A stretch of DNA of 64,000 nt from Verrucomicrobiaceae bacterium (lineage in GTDB: Bacteria; Verrucomicrobiota; Verrucomicrobiia; Verrucomicrobiales; Verrucomicrobiaceae), in contig JADJPM010000004.1 in assembly GCA_016713245.1 (NCBI GenBank), positions 1,984,001 to 2,048,000 on the forward strand. Reading direction: 5' to 3'. The notes under the pieces are model-generated. The model ran no database searches and was not told the DNA's origin. It saw only the letters and a list, made by a program, of their open reading frames with translations. Each line of letters starts with the position of its first letter. Position 1 is the first letter of the stretch. Position numbers and translations under genes: made by a program. Shown here piece by piece: positions 27,378 to 36,041 of this stretch.

Positions 27378-28940
27378 TCAACCTTCCATGATGTAGCTGG
27401 CGGCCAGTTTCTGGAAGCGGTCGATCTCGTGGGAGGTTTTTGCCTCATCCCAGCCCAGCTCCGAAGCAAGCAGATGTCCCACGCGAGGTGCAGCGGACAT
27501 GCTGGCTTGAGCATCGAGCAGGAGACTGCGGCTACGCCTGGCGAGCACATCGCCCACGGTGCGGGCCATTTCGTGGCGAGCATGGAAAATGACCTCCGCA
27601 CAGGTGAGATCGAGCTTGGGATGCACTTTGCCGCTCCATTCGGGCTCGCGTCTGATGAGGTCACGAATCTCCGCCGCATCGCTGCCATAGACGGCGAGCG
27701 GATCATTGGCATCGAGAACCGTTTCCGAACCATGAATGCGCAGATCGTGGGTGACGCAGCGTCTTGCTCCAATGCCGCCGATGAGCTCGGCATGGTCGAT
27801 CACATCCTCCGCCATGCGGCGATAGGTCGTCCACTTGCCACCGGTGATGGTGATGAGACCAGAGTTGGAGACAAGGATGGTGTGATCTCGCGAAAGCGCG
27901 GCGGTGCTTCCTGCTTCCTTCGATGCCACCAGCGGTCGGAGGCCTGCGAACATGCTCAGCACATCACAGGGCCTCGGATCACGTGTGAGGTAGCGTGCGG
28001 CATGCGTCATGAGGAACTCGATTTCATCCGGCAGCGGTCGCGGTTCGAGAGTGGCATGATGCACTGGTGTGTCGGTGGTGCCGATGACGACGCGTCCATG
28101 CCACGGCACTGCAAACAACACGCGACCATCATCTGTCTTGGGAATCATGATGGCGGAGTCCGATGGCATGAACTCGCGTGGCAGCACAAGATGCATGCCC
28201 TGGCTGGGTGAGACGATGCGGCTCGATTCAGGTTCATCCATGCGCCGCACGTCATCGACGAAGACACCGGTGGCATTGATGACACAGCGAGCGCGGATTT
28301 CATGCTGACTACCGCTTTCCACACACTCGGCGAGGAGGCCGGTGACGTGACCTTTTTCCTTCATCAGACCCGAGCAGCGTGTGTGATTGAGCAAGATGCC
28401 CCCATGATTCACCGCGGTGCGAGCGAGATGAATGGCGAGACGTGCATCATCAAACTGACCATCATGATAAACGATGCCACCATCGAGTCCCTGCGTTTCT
28501 AAAGTCGGCAGGCTCTCGATGATCTCCTCACGCGTGAGATAACGCGAAGGCTGCAAGCCGAGCTGGCCGGCGAGCGCATCATACATTTTCAATCCAATGC
28601 CATAGAAGGGACCTTCCCACCAATGATAGCTCGGGATGATGAAGGGCAGGCTGTGCACGAGATGAGGGGCGTTGCGAACAAGCAGGCCACGCTCACGTAA
28701 CGCCTCGAGCACGAGGGAGACATTGCCTTGTTTTAAATAGCGCACGCCGCCGTGGACGAGCTTGGTGCTGCGGCTGGAGGTGCCTTTGGCAAAATCGGAT
28801 TGCTCGACGAGCACCACAGAGTGTCCACGGGAGGCGGCATCCACCGCCGCGCCGAGGCCGGTGGCCCCGCCGCCAATGATGGCCACATCAAAAGGGCCGT
28901 TTTGGGCTTTTAGCCGGGAAAAGAGGGTTTCGCGGTTCAT
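27378..28940 (-). CDS. glpD: Glycerol-3-phosphate dehydrogenase/oxidase (FAD)
   Basis: 520 residues. Oxidises glycerol-3-phosphate to dihydroxyacetone phosphate at the membrane, passing electrons from FAD to quinone or oxygen. FAD-binding GGGATGLGAAVDAASRGHS at the N-terminus, then GTSSRSTKLVHGGVRYLKQG, the most characteristic GlpD signature, and VPWHGRVVIGTTDTP. The C-terminal domain includes LIRREPEWSGKVHP and the DVLARRSR motif. Gene is divergent from mreB; 28941-29177 is the shared regulatory region. No glpF or glpK neighbour here. Confidence 0.95.
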   Translation of the reverse strand: MNRETLFSRLKAQNGPFDVAIIGGGATGLGAAVDAASRGHSVVLVEQSDFAKGTSSRSTKLVHGGVRYLKQGNVSLVLEALRERGLLVRNAPHLVHSLPFIIPSYHWWEGPFYGIGLKMYDALAGQLGLQPSRYLTREEIIESLPTLETQGLDGGIVYHDGQFDDARLAIHLARTAVNHGGILLNHTRCSGLMKEKGHVTGLLAECVESGSQHEIRARCVINATGVFVDDVRRMDEPESSRIVSPSQGMHLVLPREFMPSDSAIMIPKTDDGRVLFAVPWHGRVVIGTTDTPVHHATLEPRPLPDEIEFLMTHAARYLTRDPRPCDVLSMFAGLRPLVASKEAGSTAALSRDHTILVSNSGLITITGGKWTTYRRMAEDVIDHAELIGGIGARRCVTHDLRIHGSETVLDANDPLAVYGSDAAEIRDLIRREPEWSGKVHPKLDLTCAEVIFHARHEMARTVGDVLARRSRSLLLDAQASMSAAPRVGHLLASELGWDEAKTSHEIDRFQKLAASYIMEG

Positions 28941-29014
28941 TTGACGGACTTTAGGCTGGTTTGAGCCAGTCTGTCACCGTTCAAAACGAAGGCGCGGGGC
29001 GTGGAAACTCCCTC

Positions 29015-29042
29015 TTGACGCTTTTTCAGGTGGTTTTAATCT
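29015..29042 (+). promoter_or_regulatory. Predicted sigma-70-like promoter for mreB
   Basis: ttgacg (29015-29020) and taatct (29037-29042) with a 16-base spacer, oriented toward mreB and leaving a ~130-base leader. The rest of 28941-29177 is AT-rich and carries no gene. Prediction from motif match only. Confidence 0.5.
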
Positions 29043-29177
29043 CAGGTCCACCTGAATTCCGTATGTGGCTTGGCTTTTTGTGATTCTTAAAAAAACTGTA
29101 ATGAGCCATCAACCATCCGCTTTTCAGTTCTGCGACTTTCTCTCACCCCTTTTCTTTCATTTTCATTCTCTCTCCTC

Positions 29178-30209
29178 ATGTTCGGCAAACTTTTTGGATT
29201 CGTAGCTAGCGATATTGGTATCGATCTCGGCACAGCAAACACCCTCGTCTATGTAAAAGATCACGGCATCGTCCTTCGCGAACCTTCCGTTGTGGCAGTC
29301 AAAACTGGCACGAACGAAGTGGTAGCGGTCGGTGATGATGCCAAACGCATGCTGGGCCGAACGCCCGGTGGCATCACAGCCATCCGTCCGCTCAAGGATG
29401 GGGTCATTGCGGACTTCCGTGTCACGGAGGCGATGCTGCGTCATTTTATTCGCAAAGTCCAAGGCGGACGTCGTCCGATGCGTGGACCGCGTGTCGTCAT
29501 CGCAGTGCCTTCCGGCATCACAGAAGTCGAAAAACGTGCGGTGAAAGAGAGCGCTGAGCAGGCCGGTGCCCGCGAAGTGTACCTCATCGAGGAACCCATG
29601 GCTGCGGCGATTGGTGTGGGTCTTCCGGTGCAGGAAGCGGCTGGCAACATGATAGTCGATATCGGTGGTGGCACGACGGAGGTAGCCATCATCTCGCTCT
29701 CCGGCATTGTTTATAGTCGCAGCGTTCGCGTGGCGGGTGATGAGCTTGATGAAGCCATCATCAATTACATGAAGCGTGCCTACAATCTCATGATTGGCGA
29801 ACGCACGGCAGAAGAAATCAAACTGCGCATCGGTTCTGCATTCCCACTTGGCAAAGAGACGACGATGGAAGTGAAAGGTCGCGATATGGTGGCAGGTCTT
29901 CCCAAGACAATCACGATCACCAGCCAGGAAGTGCGTGAGGCCATGCTCGAACCGCTCAATGCGATCATCGATGCCGTGCGAACCACACTTGAGCGATGCC
30001 CGCCTGAACTTTCTGCTGATCTCGTGGATCGTGGCATTATGCTTGCAGGTGGTGGTGCTTTGCTGCGCGGCCTCGATAAGTTGCTTCAAGAAGAAACGGC
30101 GCTGCCGGTGCATGTGGCGGAAGATCCGCTGAGTGCCGTCGGCGAGGGCGCTGGCCGTGTGCTCAATGAGCTTGAGTTCCTCCGCAAGGTCAGCACGACT
30201 GAAGTTTAA
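29178..30209 (+). CDS. mreB: Rod shape-determining protein MreB
   Basis: 343-residue bacterial actin that forms filaments under the inner membrane and guides wall synthesis. Shows the actin-fold phosphate loops IGIDLGTANTLVYVKDHGI and VDIGGGTTEVAIISL, the RMLGRTPGGITAIRPLKDGV segment and VDRGIMLAGGGALLRGLDK. No clear Shine-Dalgarno before ATG 29178 (the leader there is pyrimidine-rich). First gene of mreB-mreC-mreD-PBP2-rng. Confidence 0.97.
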   Translation: MFGKLFGFVASDIGIDLGTANTLVYVKDHGIVLREPSVVAVKTGTNEVVAVGDDAKRMLGRTPGGITAIRPLKDGVIADFRVTEAMLRHFIRKVQGGRRPMRGPRVVIAVPSGITEVEKRAVKESAEQAGAREVYLIEEPMAAAIGVGLPVQEAAGNMIVDIGGGTTEVAIISLSGIVYSRSVRVAGDELDEAIINYMKRAYNLMIGERTAEEIKLRIGSAFPLGKETTMEVKGRDMVAGLPKTITITSQEVREAMLEPLNAIIDAVRTTLERCPPELSADLVDRGIMLAGGGALLRGLDKLLQEETALPVHVAEDPLSAVGEGAGRVLNELEFLRKVSTTEV

Positions 30210-30213
30210 TCCG

Positions 30214-30233
30214 CAGGCCGCGTGACGCGGCTG
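30214..30233 (+). other. Strong GC hairpin between mreB and mreC
   Basis: gccgcg (30217-30222), a tga loop, then cgcggc (30226-30231), extendable with cag/ctg and one bulge. It lies 7 bases after the mreB stop. There is no T-run, so it is more likely an mRNA-stability or attenuation element lowering expression of mreC relative to mreB than a full terminator. Inference only. Confidence 0.4.
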
Positions 30234-30288
30234 CTGTCATCGCATCGCGAAGACACGTGTGAAGCGTCATGCCAACTCCAACTAGGCC

Positions 30289-31143
30289 ATGAAGAAACTC
30301 AACCTCATCGCGCTCCTGACCTTCATCGCAGGACTCGTGTCCATCTTTACGCTGGACACGCCGACGACGCGTGAGATCCAAGGCAAGGTGCTGGGCCTTT
30401 TTTCGCCCTTCATCCATTCGAGCGCGGCCATCGAGCAGGCTGCTACGAATGTGATGGCACCACCGATTGATCCCAAAGCGATCAAACGCGACAACGACGA
30501 TCTGCGTGTGCAGGTCGAGCGTCTGCGAATTATCCAGCAGAAGTACAATCAGATCATCGAGGAGAACTCGAAGCTTCGCCAGTTGATCGAGTTCAAGCAA
30601 TCGTCTCCTTTCAAGATGACGGCGGCCAAGGTCATCCGCCGCAATGCGAGCACCTGGTGGAACAGTCTCATCATCGATAAAGGTTCACTTGATGGCATCG
30701 GCACGGACAGTCCAGTGATCACCTCGGTGGGGCTTGTGGGAAAGACATCGACGCTGGCTCCACACATGGCGAAGGTGATTCTGCTCACCGACGAACTCTG
30801 CCGCGTCTCCGCACGCATCGAGGGCACGTTGGAGCAAGGCATTCTCTCGGGAGAACGTGCCGCACTCGATATCAAGCCGGACCTGCGTCTTCGGTTTCTC
30901 AGCATGAACGCGGTCATCAACGCGGGCGCCAGTGCTTACTCAACAGGTGAAGGCGGCGTGTTTCCAAAGGACCTGCTGCTCGGTCGCGTGAAACGTTTTG
31001 AGAACAAGGAGATCACGGGGGAGGCGATCATCGAGCCGGCAGTCGATTTCTCCACCATCGAGCACGTCTTCGTCATCGAGATGCAAAGCGTGGTCACTCC
31101 CGAAGTGCCTGCGGCGATTCCGGTCAACATCACCAAGCCCTGA
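30289..31143 (+). CDS. mreC: Rod shape-determining protein MreC
   Basis: 284 residues: an N-terminal membrane anchor (LNLIALLTFIAGLVSIFTLD), a coiled-coil (residues ~55-100, IKRDNDDLRVQVERLRIIQQ) and the beta-rich periplasmic core with VIRRNASTWWNSLIIDKGS and GLVGKTSTLAPHMAKVILLT, all standard for MreC. It links MreB filaments to PBP2 and the elongasome. 79 bases after mreB and 6 before mreD. Confidence 0.92.
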   Translation: MKKLNLIALLTFIAGLVSIFTLDTPTTREIQGKVLGLFSPFIHSSAAIEQAATNVMAPPIDPKAIKRDNDDLRVQVERLRIIQQKYNQIIEENSKLRQLIEFKQSSPFKMTAAKVIRRNASTWWNSLIIDKGSLDGIGTDSPVITSVGLVGKTSTLAPHMAKVILLTDELCRVSARIEGTLEQGILSGERAALDIKPDLRLRFLSMNAVINAGASAYSTGEGGVFPKDLLLGRVKRFENKEITGEAIIEPAVDFSTIEHVFVIEMQSVVTPEVPAAIPVNITKP

Positions 31144-31149
31144 GCTGCC

Positions 31150-31761
31150 ATGCTGTTCCATCCAATCGTCTTCATCCTGCTGCTGCTGAGCTTTCTGGTT
31201 CAGGAGTTCATTCCCGGCTTGGAGATCGCCCAATTTGCCACGCTCTTCCTTCCAGCGGTCTTCTTCTTTGCCGCGTCGGTGGCAGTGCCTTTTCCCGTGA
31301 TGCTCATCCTTGCGTTCTGCACGGGGTTCATTTGGGATGCACGCCATCTCCCTGGCGTGAGCGAGGCGATGAGCGGCGGGCTTGATGTGTTTGGTGAGGA
31401 CAGCGGCGCGGAGTTCTCCGCCTCAATGGCGCTGCCTTTTGGGCTCTCCATCGCCATCTTCGGCATGCTGGGCACCTTGATGCAAGGCATTCGCCCTTTG
31501 TTCAAACGCGGGCGTCTGGAGCTGCCTGTGCTCATGGTTGGTGCGGTGACTTTTTCGTGGTTACTGCTCCAGTATATCGTGATGACTTTTCTGCGTGGCC
31601 GCCTGGAGTTTCAGCCCATGGTATGGACGAAGATGGTCACGGACACCATGCTGGCCATGCTCGCAGCACCACTCATTTTCCTTTTGCTCTACTCGCTGGC
31701 CCGCCTGTCGAGCTATGAAATCAAATACGAAGGCCTGAGGTACCGCTTCGATGGTCGTTAA
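31150..31761 (+). CDS. mreD: Rod shape-determining protein MreD-like membrane protein
   Basis: 203 residues with about five to six hydrophobic helices and little sequence identity signal, as usual for MreD. Assigned mainly from position between mreC and the PBP2 gene, hydropathy and length. The stop overlaps the PBP2 start by 11 bases. Acts in the membrane part of the elongasome. Confidence 0.75.
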   Translation: MLFHPIVFILLLLSFLVQEFIPGLEIAQFATLFLPAVFFFAASVAVPFPVMLILAFCTGFIWDARHLPGVSEAMSGGLDVFGEDSGAEFSASMALPFGLSIAIFGMLGTLMQGIRPLFKRGRLELPVLMVGAVTFSWLLLQYIVMTFLRGRLEFQPMVWTKMVTDTMLAMLAAPLIFLLLYSLARLSSYEIKYEGLRYRFDGR

Positions 31762-34042
31762 ATACCACTTCCGTCTTTATATCTTCGCGCTCGCCGTGCT
31801 CGGCGGGTTCGCGTTGCTGTCGTATCGTCTGTGGTCGCTCCAAATCATGCGGAAGGAGGAGTTCGCGAAGATGATCCCGGGTGCCAAAGAGGAACGCGCC
31901 CGCATTCCCGGCCCTCGCGGCGAGATCAAGGACCGCAATGGCATCACCCTGGCCGCGAATAAGGCCACGTTCGAGGTGCGTGTGAACCTCGCGGAAGTGG
32001 TGGATGAGTACAAACGCCTCAACAGCGGCAACACGCCCAAGCGTGTGTTCATGAAGCCGGACAGCAACAAGATCACCCGTGAGGTGCAGGAGACGGACAT
32101 CGTGACCATCTTTGGCGAGATCATCGAGCCACATCTTCAGCGTCTGGGCGTCGAGCGAAAGTATGCCACTGAAGCCGACCGCGAGGCTGAAAGTGAAGGC
32201 ATGCGAGTTCACTACCGCACCTTTGGTGCCGCCGTGCCTTGGGTGTATCGTGACAACCTTACCTTCGCCGAGTTCAGTCAGATCGCGGAGCATAATCTGG
32301 GCTTGCCTGGCGTCAGTGTGGATGAGCGTGCCTCGCGAGTGTATCCGAAAGGTTCGCTCGCTTGTCACATCCTTGGGTATGTGAGCCTTCCTGATGACCA
32401 GCGGTCTTCAGCGGAAGATCGCAAAGGGTGGAACTACTTCGTGCCGGATGAGTATGGTGTGGCCGGTGTGGAGAAAAGTTTCGATGATCATCTCCGCGGC
32501 AAGCCCGGCGTGCGCACGATGCAAAAAGATCGCCGAGGTCGCATGGTAGGTGAAAAGAGCTATGAACCGCCTCACAAAGGCAATGACGTCTATTTGACGC
32601 TTGATGCTCGCATGCAGGTGGTGGCTGAAAAAGCTCTTCGCGATGCCAAAGTGGGCCGCGGAGCAGTGGCGCTAATCGAAGTGAGTAGCGGTGAGGTCTT
32701 TGCCCTCGCTTCCGTGCCCTCCTACGATCCCAATAAATTCATCCCCAGCATCAGCCAGGCCGATTGGGATGCGCTTAACGAAAACAAAACCAATCCCCTG
32801 ATGAATCGTGCCGTGCGCGGTTTCACCCCTGGTTCTACATTTAAGATCCCAATCTCCTTTGCCGGCTGCCTCGCAGGCATCCAGATGAACGCCTACAACT
32901 GCTCCGGCTCCGTCACCTATGGCACGAACAGCATGCAGTGCTGGATCCAGCGTCAGGGCGGTGGTTCTCACGGCACGCTTCGCCTCAGCGATGCCATCAT
33001 GAAGTCCTGCAACTGCTTCTTCTACAAATACGGCAATGACGCCAAGATCAGCCGCATCACGGAGATCGGTCGCATGCTTGGCGTGGGAGAAAAGACCGGC
33101 ATCGAGCTCGATGATGAAAGCGGCGGCATCTTGCCGAATCCCGAATGGTTGCGTGCCAACAGCCCGAACGAGCGCTGGAGCGATGGCTACACCGCGAACG
33201 TCTCTATCGGTCAGGGCAGTGTGCTAGCCACACCGCTGCAAATGGCCTCCGTCACCGCCACGGTGGCGAATGGCGGTAAATCGTGGAAGCCGCATCTTTT
33301 GAAGCGTGTGATGGATGGCGACAAAGCCGTCCTCGAAAACCAGCCCAGTATCCGCGCCGATCTTTCCACCAAAGTGAAGCCCGTCGAGATCGAAGTGATC
33401 CGCAAAGGCATGTGGAAGGTCGTCAATGACCCTGGAGGCACGGGCAAGTCCGCCCGCATTCCAGGCATCGAAGTGGCCGGAAAAACTGGCACCGCTCAGA
33501 ATTGGCGTCGCGATGAGCGCAATGTGAAGGTCGATGACAACCACACTTGGTTCATCAGTTTTGCGCCCTATGAAAATCCGCGTTTTGCCTGTGCGGTGCT
33601 CGTTCAGAATGGCAAATCAGGTGGCGGCTGTGCGGCACCGGTTGCTCGTCGTGTGCTCGAGCAGTGCCTCGCTCTCGATAACGGTAGCTTCCAGTTCGCC
33701 GTCGAGCCCATGCCGCCCGCCGAAGGCCATTTCCGTCACATTTCCTCAGTCGAATACGCCGATGCGGCGGTGCCAGTAGCACCCGGCACGGATGACGACG
33801 GCGATACAGGCGTGGGTGCGCCTGTTCGCGAGGCGAGCGATGAACCGGCCCCGCGCAAAAGCGCCCGGCCGAACATCAACCGCCAATCCGGTTCCTCCAG
33901 ATCCGGTGCCGCCAGCTCCAGCCAGAATGTTCCCAAAGCCGTGCCAGTGAGCCGGCCTGGAAGCTTCAGCCGGGGAGGCGCATCTCAACCTCAACCCGCT
34001 CCTTCAGGGGGCGGCCTCTTCCGCAGGCTCTTCAATCGTTGA
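31751..34042 (+). CDS. mrdA: Penicillin-binding protein 2 (elongasome transpeptidase)
   Basis: 763 residues. N-terminal membrane helix (YIFALAVLGGFALLSYRLWS), the RIPGPRGEIKDRNGITLAAN pedestal motif of class B PBPs, and a transpeptidase domain with nucleophile motif GSTFKIP (Ser362), SCN (MKSCNCFFYKYG) and KTGTAQNW (~578). Cross-links lateral-wall peptidoglycan. Unusual: a ~100-residue Pro/Ser/Arg-rich disordered C-terminal tail (RKSARPNINRQSGSSRSG...) ending in the basic LFRRLFNR. No rodA (mrdB) follows, although the two are often adjacent. Confidence 0.93.
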   Translation: MVVKYHFRLYIFALAVLGGFALLSYRLWSLQIMRKEEFAKMIPGAKEERARIPGPRGEIKDRNGITLAANKATFEVRVNLAEVVDEYKRLNSGNTPKRVFMKPDSNKITREVQETDIVTIFGEIIEPHLQRLGVERKYATEADREAESEGMRVHYRTFGAAVPWVYRDNLTFAEFSQIAEHNLGLPGVSVDERASRVYPKGSLACHILGYVSLPDDQRSSAEDRKGWNYFVPDEYGVAGVEKSFDDHLRGKPGVRTMQKDRRGRMVGEKSYEPPHKGNDVYLTLDARMQVVAEKALRDAKVGRGAVALIEVSSGEVFALASVPSYDPNKFIPSISQADWDALNENKTNPLMNRAVRGFTPGSTFKIPISFAGCLAGIQMNAYNCSGSVTYGTNSMQCWIQRQGGGSHGTLRLSDAIMKSCNCFFYKYGNDAKISRITEIGRMLGVGEKTGIELDDESGGILPNPEWLRANSPNERWSDGYTANVSIGQGSVLATPLQMASVTATVANGGKSWKPHLLKRVMDGDKAVLENQPSIRADLSTKVKPVEIEVIRKGMWKVVNDPGGTGKSARIPGIEVAGKTGTAQNWRRDERNVKVDDNHTWFISFAPYENPRFACAVLVQNGKSGGGCAAPVARRVLEQCLALDNGSFQFAVEPMPPAEGHFRHISSVEYADAAVPVAPGTDDDGDTGVGAPVREASDEPAPRKSARPNINRQSGSSRSGAASSSQNVPKAVPVSRPGSFSRGGASQPQPAPSGGGLFRRLFNR

Positions 34043-34087
34043 AGTTCACCCGCTCCTTTCTTCCAACAGCCCTCCCACCAACCAATC

Positions 34088-35671
34088 ATGGCCCTCACTT
34101 TCATTCAGCGCATCCGCGAGCTCTTCACGGGTAAAAAGGACATCAAGACTGGCATCCGCCTCGTCATTAACTGCGAAAAACTCGAGAACCGCGTCGCCTT
34201 GCTCGACTCCGGCGTCGTCGAGGAATACAACATCGAACGCGTCGGCACCTCCAGCATCATCAACAGCGTCTTTAAAGGTCGCATCCGCAACATCGAGCAG
34301 GGCCTCAAAGCCATGTTCATCGACATCGGCCTCGATAAGAATGCTTTCCTCCACTTCTGGGATGCCATCCCCGCCGCTCTCGAAGGCATGGAAGAGGTGA
34401 ACCGCCGTGGTGCGAAGAAGAAGAAGCGTATCGACAGCAAGGACATCCCCAGCCTCTACCCCGTCGGCTCAGAAATCATGGTGCAGGTCACCAAAGGGCC
34501 CGTCGGTAACAAAGGCCCGCGAGTCACCACCAATATCTCGCTGGCAGGCCGCTTGCTCGTTTTGATGCCGCTGAACGACACCTGCGGCATTTCCCGCAAG
34601 ATTGAAGATCCGAAGGAGCGTGCCCGCCTCCGCAAGATACTCGAAGATATCGACCTTCCGGAAGGAATGGGCGTCATCCTCCGCACGGAAGCCATGGGCA
34701 AACGTGCCCGCCACATCATCCGTGACCTCAACATCCTCATCGAGCAATGGAATGACACCGTCGCCGTGCGTGACAACCAGCCTGCACCGGTCTGCTGCCT
34801 CCAGGAGCCTGATCTCATCGAGCGCACGGTGCGTGACTTCCTCACCGAAGACATCGACGAGGTCGCCTGCGATGATCCCGCCACCGTCGAGCGCATGCAA
34901 AAGCTCGCCGTCCAGATCTCCAAGCGTGCCAAACGCCGCATCAACCTCTACCAAGGTCAGACGGCCCTCTTCGAGCACTACGGCATTCAGAAGCAAATCG
35001 ACAACGCGTTCTACCGCCAGGTGTGGCTCCCATGCGGCGGTTACATCGTCATCGACCAGACGGAAGCTCTGGTGGCCATCGACGTGAACACCGGCCGCAA
35101 CAAAGGCCAGAAGGACCAGGACAAGCTCCTCACCGAAACGAATCTCGAAGCCGCCGCCGAAGTGGCCCGCCAGCTCCGCCTCCGCAACATGGGCGGCCTC
35201 ATCGTCGTCGATTTCATCGACATGAAGCACCGCAAGGACCAGCAGGCCGTTTACAAGGCCATGCTGCAGCACCTGAAGCGTGACAAAGCCAAGACGCAGG
35301 TCACACAGATCAGTCCTTTCGGCCTCATGGAGATGACCCGCCAGCGCCTTAACGAATCGCTCGGCACCACGCTTTACGAACCCTGCCCGTATTGCAAAGG
35401 CCATGGCCAGGTCAAAACGCCCATCACCATGTCCGTCGAGCTTCAGCGCCGCCTCAGTGCCGTGCTCGGTCGCATGCCGGAGGCAGACCGCGGCATCCTC
35501 GTCGTCGTGCATCCCGATGTCATGCAGCGTCTCAAGACCGAAGACGGTGAGCACCTCGTGGCACTGGAGCGTAAATACGGCGCTCGCCTTACCTTCCGCA
35601 CAGATCCTTCCTTCCACCGGGAGCACTTCACCCTTGCGAACGCCCAGAACGGCGAGGAGATCAAGAACTGA
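34088..35671 (+). CDS. rng: Ribonuclease G/E family endoribonuclease
   Basis: 527 residues. Processes rRNA and degrades mRNA from 5'-monophosphate ends. Contains the S1 RNA-binding region (GRIRNIEQGLKAMFIDIGLD), the DNase-I-like catalytic domain with VAIDVNTGRNKGQKDQDKLL and GGLIVVDFIDMKHRKDQQAV, and the zinc-link CPYCKGHG. No long acidic C-terminal scaffold, so it is closer to RNase G than to RNase E. Placement behind the mre genes matches the mreBCD-rng linkage of proteobacteria. Confidence 0.93.
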   Translation: MALTFIQRIRELFTGKKDIKTGIRLVINCEKLENRVALLDSGVVEEYNIERVGTSSIINSVFKGRIRNIEQGLKAMFIDIGLDKNAFLHFWDAIPAALEGMEEVNRRGAKKKKRIDSKDIPSLYPVGSEIMVQVTKGPVGNKGPRVTTNISLAGRLLVLMPLNDTCGISRKIEDPKERARLRKILEDIDLPEGMGVILRTEAMGKRARHIIRDLNILIEQWNDTVAVRDNQPAPVCCLQEPDLIERTVRDFLTEDIDEVACDDPATVERMQKLAVQISKRAKRRINLYQGQTALFEHYGIQKQIDNAFYRQVWLPCGGYIVIDQTEALVAIDVNTGRNKGQKDQDKLLTETNLEAAAEVARQLRLRNMGGLIVVDFIDMKHRKDQQAVYKAMLQHLKRDKAKTQVTQISPFGLMEMTRQRLNESLGTTLYEPCPYCKGHGQVKTPITMSVELQRRLSAVLGRMPEADRGILVVVHPDVMQRLKTEDGEHLVALERKYGARLTFRTDPSFHREHFTLANAQNGEEIKN

Positions 35672-35672
35672 G

Positions 35673-35695
35673 GAGCCACGGACAGGCGGTGGCTC
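35673..35695 (+). terminator. Stem-loop after rng
   Basis: gagccac (35673-35679) and gtggctc (35689-35695), perfect 7-bp stem with a 9-base loop, starting 2 bases after the rng stop and followed by acttctt. A reasonable end for the mre/rng transcript, although the T-run is poor. Confidence 0.45.
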
Positions 35696-35701
35696 ACTTC
35701 T

Positions 35702-35911
35702 TCAGCTTCTCTTCGCTGAAGCCGAAGAGGTCAGGCCACCGCAGTGCCCGTAATCGTTGTTGTCAGTGATCTCGTGCTCGATGCCTGTGGCTTTGAGCGT
35801 CTCTGTGAGGCCCGTTCCGTAGTTTCCGCTAAGTGGCGGGTCTTGTGGCGCAGGGCACGCTGGATTGGTGCGGGTTTGGGCGATCCTTAAAGCACTCAGA
35901 TAGTTTACCAC
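35702..35911 (-). CDS. Doubtful 69-residue ORF in the rng / giant gene gap
   Basis: Begins MVNYLSALRIAQTRTNPACP and contains GTGLTETLKATGIEHEITDN, which looks protein-like, but there are no homologues that I can name. It may be a remnant of a displaced coding region. The rest of the 370-base gap (35672-36041) shows the rng stem-loop and a weak promoter before the giant gene and nothing else. Confidence 0.22.
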   Translation of the reverse strand: MVNYLSALRIAQTRTNPACPAPQDPPLSGNYGTGLTETLKATGIEHEITDNNDYGHCGGLTSSASAKRS

Positions 35912-35994
35912 CTGTGAACGACTCGAGTTGAGGAGTGTAACTACGGGGATCTTTGGCGAAATTAGGGGAGATGATCAGAATGCAATTGACGATT

Positions 35995-36023
35995 TGAGGC
36001 GGTGAGATGCAATCTTGATAAAA
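35995..36023 (+). promoter_or_regulatory. Weak candidate promoter for the giant RHS gene
   Basis: ttgagg (35995-36000) and gataaa (36018-36023) with a 17-base spacer. The surrounding sequence is AT-rich (cttgataaaatagtcatttt) just before ATG 36042, which would give a very short leader. Motif match only. Confidence 0.3.
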
Positions 36024-36041
36024 TAGTCATTTTTCAAAGCT

